Assembly: GCA_021798095.1 (NCBI GenBank) | Contig: JAJZYL010000041.1 | Span: forward strand, 1-9,571 | Reading direction: 5' to 3' | Source: an archaeon | Lineage (GTDB): Archaea > Thermoproteota > Nitrososphaeria > Conexivisphaerales > UBA164 | DNA length: 9,571 bases | Shown: piece after piece, positions 5,746 to 9,571 of the stretch | Numbering within the stretch: the stretch's first letter is position 1 | Layout of the letters: each line of letters starts with the position of its first letter | Notes under the pieces: model-generated | Told to the model about the DNA's origin: nothing | The model's input: only the letters and a program-made list of their open reading frames with translations | Databases searched by the model: none | Program-made: the position numbers and the translations under genes

Positions 5746-5853
5746 GTCCGATTCCATTTCCCGGAAGGCGCTCAGGACGCGTTCTCTGTCCACCGCCGGA
5801 AGGGCGGCGATCTCCCTCACCGCTGCCCTATGCAGTAATATCCGTAACGTCCT
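5746..5853 (-). pseudogene. Truncated RelE/ParE-like toxin fragment
   Basis: The minus-strand frame after a TGA (5854-5856) reads LRILLHRAAVREIAALPAVD and continues RERVLSAFREMESDP. It matches the start of RelE/ParE-superfamily toxins, with a beta strand, a helix of the form rAxxEIaaLP, a second helix and a DP turn. It then runs directly into the TnpB zinc-finger remnant, so the beta-sheet half that carries the toxin's active or binding residues is lost. No ATG, GTG or TTG start exists in this frame after the TGA, so the start is damaged as well. It overlaps the end of the antitoxin-like gene by 26 bases, the usual antitoxin-then-toxin order. By family knowledge an intact RelE would cut mRNA on the ribosome or, for ParE, act on gyrase; this fragment should be inactive. 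Confidence 0.6.
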
Positions 5854-6025
5854 TCAACTCCACGAACTGAGAACGGTCGCCCGAGGTATATTCCTTCATC
5901 CGCCTCTGGATCTCCCTCCTCTCTTTGCTGGATATGGCTTCACCCCCGTCGAACAGCATCAGGTTCATTCCCTTTAGTACAAGTTCCACCCTGTGCTCCA
6001 GAGCTTCCAGCTTTGCTTCGCTCAT
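5828..6025 (-). CDS. Antitoxin-like protein, now without a working toxin
   Basis: From the start chosen here (complement of 6023-6025) the product has 65 residues, beginning MSEAKLEALEHRVELVLKGM. It is a highly charged, probably all-helical small protein with a coiled-coil-like first helix, and it ends in a stretch reading QFVELKDVTDITA. The size, the charge and the acidic-hydrophobic C-terminal tail fit archaeal antitoxins that wrap around a RelE-type toxin, and a RelE-like fragment follows directly on the same strand. An upstream in-frame ATG at 6055 would add ten residues (MKGIDTIFIC), but the TATA-like ATTTAAG at 6054-6060 lies across it and is about 32 bp from the start chosen. The gene itself is intact while its toxin is broken, so it is an orphan antitoxin. 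I assign the antitoxin role from context more than from sequence. Confidence 0.55.
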   Translation of the reverse strand: MSEAKLEALEHRVELVLKGMNLMLFDGGEAISSKERREIQRRMKEYTSGDRSQFVELKDVTDITA

Positions 6026-6053
6026 ACAGATGAAGATAGTATCAATGCCTTTC

Positions 6054-6060
6054 ATTTAAG
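6054..6060 (-). promoter_or_regulatory. TATA box of the antitoxin-like gene
   Basis: The minus-strand string CTTAAAT is centred about 32 bp upstream of the start at 6025. It overlaps the alternative upstream ATG, which argues against that longer start. Confidence 0.4.
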
Positions 6061-6067
6061 CTTGGCC

Positions 6068-6075
6068 TTTTAAAT
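6068..6075 (+). promoter_or_regulatory. TATA box of the six-helix membrane protein gene
   Basis: TTTTAAAT is centred about 24 bp upstream of the ATG at 6095, consistent with a leaderless transcript. Its TTTAAA core is palindromic and could also work on the other strand, towards the antitoxin-like gene. Confidence 0.5.
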
Positions 6076-6094
6076 CAGCTTCGCATGCCTTTCC

Positions 6095-6790
6095 ATGAAG
6101 TGGACAACGGCCACCTTCTCCCTAACCTACGCTCTCCTGAGCCTAGCGTACATGACCGAATTTGCGCCATATCAGACAAACAGAGACGTAATCTTCATCA
6201 CCTCCCCCTTTAACATACTTGAAGTAACGGGGAGCGCTTCGCCCGTTCTCAGTTTTTTGGCGAATTTCGTGCTCGTGGCGATGGCGATCCTGATGGCCGA
6301 GCTGTATTCTGATTTTTCGGTGATGCCCCTTTCAGCAGGCGCCGCCTTCGCCATGGCGGTGGCGGCATCGTACATCATATCGGCCTGCAGCTGGCTTCTC
6401 AAGGGGACCCCCTCCGCCGGAACTTCGATAATCGGCTTCTCCATGTTTCTGTACCTTGCGGCTTCGGGGGCCCTCGATATGAAGAAGATGCCGGCCTGGG
6501 CTTCGGCGCTGGTGCCGTCCCTTGCCGCTGCGCCGCTGTACATCCTGCACAACGACTCATGGCCGTTGCATGTGTCGGGCGCGCTCGTGTTCGGCGGCCT
6601 GTGCATGCTCTATCTGTCGCTCAGGCGGCCTCAGGCGGCCTCAGGCGGCCTTTTAAGCCGCCGACGCATGATCCAGCATGAAGATACCCACCGCAAAGCT
6701 CCCCTTTGCGACAAAAAAGCCCAGGTCGCGGCCGTTCACCTTCCGAACCCGGCCCTTGACCGCCGTCATCCTCGGGACCATAATCGATGA
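6095..6790 (+). CDS. Six-helix membrane protein, weakly rhomboid-like; C-terminal end altered by a repeat
   Basis: The first 180 residues form six hydrophobic segments, at about 4-22, 49-70, 76-99, 106-127, 134-150 and 158-176. Three positions recall rhomboid intramembrane serine proteases: N57 in helix 2, GTS (S111) at the start of helix 4, and HVSG (H159) in helix 6, which would form the Ser-His dyad. The usual GxSG motif reads GTSI and the usual HxxxN of helix 2 is incomplete, so the match is partial and the role uncertain. After residue 178 the frame crosses three perfect tandem copies of TCAGGCGGCC and then runs for about 46 residues in a second frame over the start of the secretion ATPase gene. 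That tail looks non-native. With two repeat copies the frame would end at the TAA inside TTTTAAG, just after residues PQAAF, so the original protein was probably about 184 residues long. Confidence 0.6.
   Translation: MKWTTATFSLTYALLSLAYMTEFAPYQTNRDVIFITSPFNILEVTGSASPVLSFLANFVLVAMAILMAELYSDFSVMPLSAGAAFAMAVAASYIISACSWLLKGTPSAGTSIIGFSMFLYLAASGALDMKKMPAWASALVPSLAAAPLYILHNDSWPLHVSGALVFGGLCMLYLSLRRPQAASGGLLSRRRMIQHEDTHRKAPLCDKKAQVAAVHLPNPALDRRHPRDHNR
6621..6650 (+). repeat. Three perfect tandem copies of a 10-bp unit
   Basis: TCAGGCGGCC is repeated three times with no mismatch at the end of the membrane protein gene. Because 10 is not a multiple of three, each gain or loss of a unit changes the C-terminal reading frame. 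The array ends at the TATA box of the next gene. Confidence 0.95.
6651..6657 (+). promoter_or_regulatory. TATA box of the secretion ATPase gene
   Basis: TTTTAAG is centred about 24 bp upstream of the ATG at 6678. It is flanked by GGCGGC (6644-6649) and GCCGCC (6657-6662), an inverted repeat that could form a stem around the box. Confidence 0.5.
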
Positions 6791-8234
6791 ATATGATGTG
6801 GGGATGGCACACGTAATCGTTTCAGACAGTGGCGAGAAGCACACGTATTCCGTGCAGGAGCCGCCCCTGTCCGAGACCGAACAGGACCTCTATTCGTTGC
6901 TCATGGAATCCCTTTACTATTCACTGAAGCCAATCGAGACCGAGGACCCGACCGCCTACGTGGACCAGTTCATCTGGCAGGCCGCTGAGGACCTGGGCGC
7001 CGTGGAAGAGGTCAAGAGATCCTATAACTCCCTGAAATATTACATAATGAGGGATTCGGTCGGCTACGGGGTCGTTGATGTCCTTGTGAGGGATGACGAC
7101 ATTGAGGAGATCTCCTGTGAGGGGTTCGGCGTGCCTTTAGCCGTAGTGCACCGTCGTTACCCGCAGTTCGACTGGCTGGATACGAACATCGTGTTTGATG
7201 ATGAAGAGACGCTCAAGAAGTACGTCCAGAGGCTCGTCCAGAAGACAGGAAAAGCCATCACCACATCGGTGCCGTTCGTGGACGCCGTCACGAGGGAGAA
7301 CCATAGGCTGGCCGCCACCCTTTCAAACGAAATATCGCTGCCGGGCTCCACCTTTGACATTAGGAAGTTCCCGAAGGAGCCGCTGTCCATCGGCCACCTG
7401 CTGGCAGCGAGGACGATTTCGGCCCTGCTGGCCGCATACTACTGGATGATAATGGAGGAAAAGGGTTTTGTCTTGGTAATCGGCCCAACCGCGAGCGGCA
7501 AGACGACCACCATGAACGCCCTGATCACGCTGATAAACCCCGGGCTGAAGATAGCGACCGTGGAGGAAACCCCTGAACTCCTGATCCCGCAGGAGCACTG
7601 GGAGCGGCTCCACTCCCGCACATCGTATTCAGCAACGGCCGACAACCGGTACGACGTCGACCTTTTCGACCTTGCGAAGCTTACCCTCAGGCTGAGGCCG
7701 GATTACATAGTCGTGGGGGAGGCCAGGGGGGAGGAGATATCGACGCTGTTCCAGGCCGCTTCGACCGGGCACGGCGCGCTGAGCTCGTTCCACGCGGACT
7801 CGCCGGAGGCGGCGCTTGTAAGGATGGCCGCACCGCCCCTGAACGTCGGTACCGCTTCGCTGATGCTGATGTGGTCTCTGCTCATGATGAACAGGATCAG
7901 GATGAATGACGGTAGTGTCGTGAGGCGGGCGCTCGTATCAAAGGAGGTGGGGATGAAGGGTGAGCTCATCGATATGTTCAGGTGGAGCCCGAAGGAGGAC
8001 ACCATCCTCCCAGCCGACCCTCTGGAGATCGCGCAGAAGAGCTACCGCCTTCAGGCCGTGGCGGCCCTGAAGGGGTGGAGCGTTGATGCGCTTGCCGCTG
8101 AACTGGCTGGCCGCGCGAAGTACCTGAGCAACATCGTCAGGTCGGGTGCGTACAAATATGCAGACGTATCAGCGGCAATACATAGGTTCTACAGGGAGAA
8201 GTACGGCGGCCACACCACCAAAATAAGCGACTAG
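6678..8234 (+). CDS. Type II/IV secretion (FlaI/GspE2-like) hexameric ATPase
   Basis: The 518-residue protein belongs to the archaeal secretion-superfamily ATPases that power assembly of type IV pilus-like filaments such as archaella and adhesive pili. The family-typical N-terminal domain (DEYDVG near 38-42, then HTYSVQEPPLS at 55-65) precedes the RecA-like core. The Walker A motif is GPTASGKTT (269-277, K275), the Asp box region is ATVEETPEL (293-301), the Walker B region is PDYIVVGEARGEE (341-353, E348) and the His box is TGHGALSSFH (363-372). All key residues are present and the length is normal, so it should be active. It acts at the inner face of the membrane with a FlaJ/TadC-type membrane partner. 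No such partner or pilin is seen in this window, so the subtype cannot be assigned. The start is chosen from the TATA box at 6651-6657. The first 30 residues are a basic extension. Its stop overlaps that of the convergent gene. Confidence 0.9.
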   Translation: MKIPTAKLPFATKKPRSRPFTFRTRPLTAVILGTIIDEYDVGMAHVIVSDSGEKHTYSVQEPPLSETEQDLYSLLMESLYYSLKPIETEDPTAYVDQFIWQAAEDLGAVEEVKRSYNSLKYYIMRDSVGYGVVDVLVRDDDIEEISCEGFGVPLAVVHRRYPQFDWLDTNIVFDDEETLKKYVQRLVQKTGKAITTSVPFVDAVTRENHRLAATLSNEISLPGSTFDIRKFPKEPLSIGHLLAARTISALLAAYYWMIMEEKGFVLVIGPTASGKTTTMNALITLINPGLKIATVEETPELLIPQEHWERLHSRTSYSATADNRYDVDLFDLAKLTLRLRPDYIVVGEARGEEISTLFQAASTGHGALSSFHADSPEAALVRMAAPPLNVGTASLMLMWSLLMMNRIRMNDGSVVRRALVSKEVGMKGELIDMFRWSPKEDTILPADPLEIAQKSYRLQAVAALKGWSVDALAAELAGRAKYLSNIVRSGAYKYADVSAAIHRFYREKYGGHTTKISD

Positions 8235-8324
8235 GACAGGACGGCGGCCGCCAGCAACAGCACCCCCGCCATGATCGCAAGCCCGTTCGCGAGGCCGTTG
8301 TCATACCTGAAGTGCGCCAGCTGG
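8231..8324 (-). pseudogene. 3' end of a membrane protein gene cut by the IS3 element
   Basis: On the minus strand, the frame ending at a TAG (complement of 8231-8233) encodes HFRYDNGLANGLAIMAGVLL followed by LAAAVLS and the stop, which is a short polar stretch and then a C-terminal transmembrane helix. The frame enters the insertion sequence at 8324, so the rest of the gene was separated from its end and may lie beyond the window. High GC in third codon positions agrees with native genes. Its stop and that of the secretion ATPase overlap in the 4 bases CTAG (8231-8234). The product family cannot be named from about 30 residues. Confidence 0.55.
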
Positions 8325-8369
8325 TGCGGACCCCATAACTTTAGACACACTTAGGAAGAAATATTTACT

Positions 8370-8380
8370 GGAGGAGGTGG
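8370..8380 (+). promoter_or_regulatory. Strong Shine-Dalgarno site before IS3 orfA
   Basis: GGAGGAGGTGG ends 11 bases before the ATG at 8392 and is nearly perfect for pairing with 16S rRNA. A TATA-like AATATTTA lies at 8360-8367 and would start a transcript near 8390, after this site. The Shine-Dalgarno would therefore serve only transcripts that begin further upstream. Confidence 0.5.
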
Positions 8381-8391
8381 AGAAATAGGTT

Positions 8392-8682
8392 ATGGCGGGC
8401 AGGAACTGGACCCCTGAGGAGAAGATCCGCATAGTGCTGGAGCTGATGAATACCAGTACAACACTGGCGGATCTCAGCAGGAAATATTCGGTCAACCCTA
8501 ACCTGATATACAAGTGGAAGGAGAAGTTCATCGATGGTGGCAAGCTGGCCCTATCCGGAGGGATCAGGGACCCGGCAAGGGAAAAGGACGCCGAAATAGA
8601 AACGATGAAGAAGCTGATAGGAGAGCTGACCATAGCCAACGACGCCATGAAGAAGGTATTGACAGGTGAGGGAAAAAAATGA
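8392..8682 (+). CDS. IS3 orfA, helix-turn-helix transposase subunit
   Basis: The 96-residue product has the usual IS3 OrfA layout. A helix-turn-helix of the form IRIVLELMN...TLADLSRKYSVNPNLIYKWKEKF (about residues 12-46) would bind the element's ends. It is followed by a charged helical region (about 66-90, EKDAEIETMKKLIGELTIAN) that forms the leucine-zipper-like dimer part. It ends at a TGA (8680-8682) that overlaps the ATG of orfB as ATGA. A run of seven A residues (8673-8679) sits just before the stop and orfB is in the -1 frame. This is the arrangement IS3 elements use for programmed -1 frameshifting to make the OrfAB transposase. The start has a strong Shine-Dalgarno site. Confidence 0.9.
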   Translation: MAGRNWTPEEKIRIVLELMNTSTTLADLSRKYSVNPNLIYKWKEKFIDGGKLALSGGIRDPAREKDAEIETMKKLIGELTIANDAMKKVLTGEGKK

Positions 8683-9504
8683 GCATAAAGATCATGATAG
8701 ACAACGGCCTCAGCGCCAGGAAGGCCATGCACCTAGCGGGCACTTCCCAGGGGTCTTACTACTACAGGAAGAGGAAAAATGAAAGGAATATGAAGGATAA
8801 GGAGCTTCTACCCAAGGTGCAGGAGCTATCGTTAAGGAAGCCCATGTACGGCACCAGGATGATGGCAGCATATGCATCCAGGGAGCTGAACAGGCCCGTT
8901 AACAGGAAGGCCGTCAAGCACGCCTTCCGCCTGCTGGGCTGGAACAGGCCCCAACTGAAGAAGAGGGATCTGATCAAGGCCAGTGATAAGGCGCCAAAGC
9001 CAAGCGGGATAAACCAGCTGTGGGAAGCCGACATGACCTACATATGGTGCGGTGCAGATGGGTGGTGTTATCTGTTCAACGTCATAGATGTCTATTCAAG
9101 GGAATGGATATCCTATGTATGTGTTTGAACCGACCGCGGTAAAGGAAAACGCAATAGGGGCCATGGCAGAAGCCCTTCGGAAGCATCCGGAGGCAAGGGA
9201 TGAAGTTATATTAAGGGTCGACAACGGTCCTCAGTACGCAAGCAACATGTTCAGGAGGTCTGCCAAGGCGCTGGGGGTAACGCTGGAGTTCATAGCCTAC
9301 AGGACGCCCGAACAGAACGGCAGCATAGAATCGTTCCACGGCAGGTTCAAGAGGGAATATGTATGGCCTCAGGACTTCAACACGTTTCAGGAAGCGAACA
9401 CGGCGATAGCCGATGCGTTCATAGATTACAACGGGAGGAGGCCACACTCCTCCCTTGGATACATCCCCCCTTACGAATTCATGATGAGGTCGATTAAAAA
9501 ATGA
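8679..9504 (+). pseudogene. IS3 orfB, DDE integrase subunit broken by a 4-bp duplication
   Basis: This would encode the catalytic transposase subunit of about 273 residues. The first part (8679-9128) holds the HTH_21-like region with PMYGTRMMAAY and the first catalytic Asp in WEADMTYI (D118). The second part (9088-9504 in the +1 frame) holds the second Asp in ILRVDNGPQY and the Glu in NGSIESFHGRF, exactly 35 residues apart, so the DDE triad is present but split over two frames. The break is a tandem duplication, ATGTATGT at 9115-9122. Removing one ATGT restores the expected run ISYVFEPTAV. The first frame ends at TGA 9126-9128. This copy should not transpose by itself, but its intact ends could be mobilised by a complete copy elsewhere. 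Confidence 0.9.
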
Positions 9505-9571
9505 TAAATAAGCCGGAAAACATCTCCCGGAACAGGCCAAAAATGTGTCTAAAAACAGGGGTCCACATCAA

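Larger units (their letters stand above)
8325..9567 (+). mobile_element. IS3-family insertion sequence, 1243 bp, transposase inactivated
   Basis: The element is bounded by inverted repeats. The left end, 8325-8349, starts TGCGGACCCC and ends TTTAGACACA. The right end, 9544-9567, read inwards, starts TGTGGACCCC and ends TTTAGACACA, with 4-5 unmatched bases between the two blocks. It holds the two-frame orfA/orfB layout of IS3 with an ATGA overlap. Terminal TG...CA and the length are typical of the family. No target-site duplication is seen: the left flank ends CTGG and the right flank is TCAA. It interrupts a minus-strand gene next to the secretion ATPase. Confidence 0.85.

Noticed and set aside
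6621..6650. The tandem repeat as a CRISPR array
   Set aside because: Units are 10 bp and directly adjacent with no spacers.
6656..6790. The C-terminal 46 residues of the six-helix protein as a real domain
   Set aside because: They are read in another frame over the well-supported start of the secretion ATPase and appear only because of the 10-bp repeat copy number.

Overview
The window looks like an accessory region of an archaeal genome, most likely a Thermoplasmata lineage (Thermoplasmatales or relatives). The reasons are TATA-like boxes centred about 24-32 bp upstream of start codons (leaderless transcription), heavy AGG arginine usage, a FlaI/GspE2-type secretion ATPase, and short N-glycosylation-sequon-rich surface proteins with a single N-terminal anchor. 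The placement within Thermoplasmata is inference; archaeal origin is well supported.

Layout: (1) 52-741 (+), a stand-alone DEDDy 3'-5' exonuclease related to the proofreading domain of family B polymerases, convergent with (2) 749-1522 (-), an anchored extracytoplasmic protein. (3) 1675-2157 (+), a secreted protein that diverges from (2). (4) 2158-2480, a mostly gene-free stretch. (5) 2481-3284 (+), a GHKL (HATPase_c) protein split by one in-frame TAG, followed by (6) 3338-3679 (+), a STAS-like DUF4325 protein; together these resemble an ATPase/STAS regulatory pair. (7) 3680-4080, no confident gene. (8) 4081-4809 (-), a membrane-anchored winged-helix regulator, divergent from (9) 4969-5460 (+), another anchored surface protein. 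(10) 5557-6025 (-), a decayed patch: a TnpB C-terminal zinc-finger remnant fused to a truncated RelE-like toxin, behind an intact antitoxin-like gene. (11) 6095-6790 (+), a six-helix membrane protein with weak rhomboid-like features. (12) 6678-8234 (+), a type II/IV secretion ATPase. (13) 8231-8324 (-), the 3' end of a membrane protein gene cut by (14) an IS3-family insertion sequence, 8325-9567, whose orfB is broken by a 4-bp duplication.

The most interesting structure is regulatory. The two divergent intergenic regions (1523-1674 and 4810-4968), 3.3 kb apart, are near-copies of each other over about 95 bp. Each holds two inverted copies of a 23-bp element, and every one of the four elements lies about 4-6 bp upstream of the TATA box of the gene it faces. 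This suggests a small regulon of cell-surface genes, with the membrane-bound winged-helix protein as an obvious local candidate regulator. The rest of the window records decay and mobility: amber stops, a toxin/transposase chimera, a 10-bp tandem repeat that changes the reading frame at a gene end, and a frameshifted IS.
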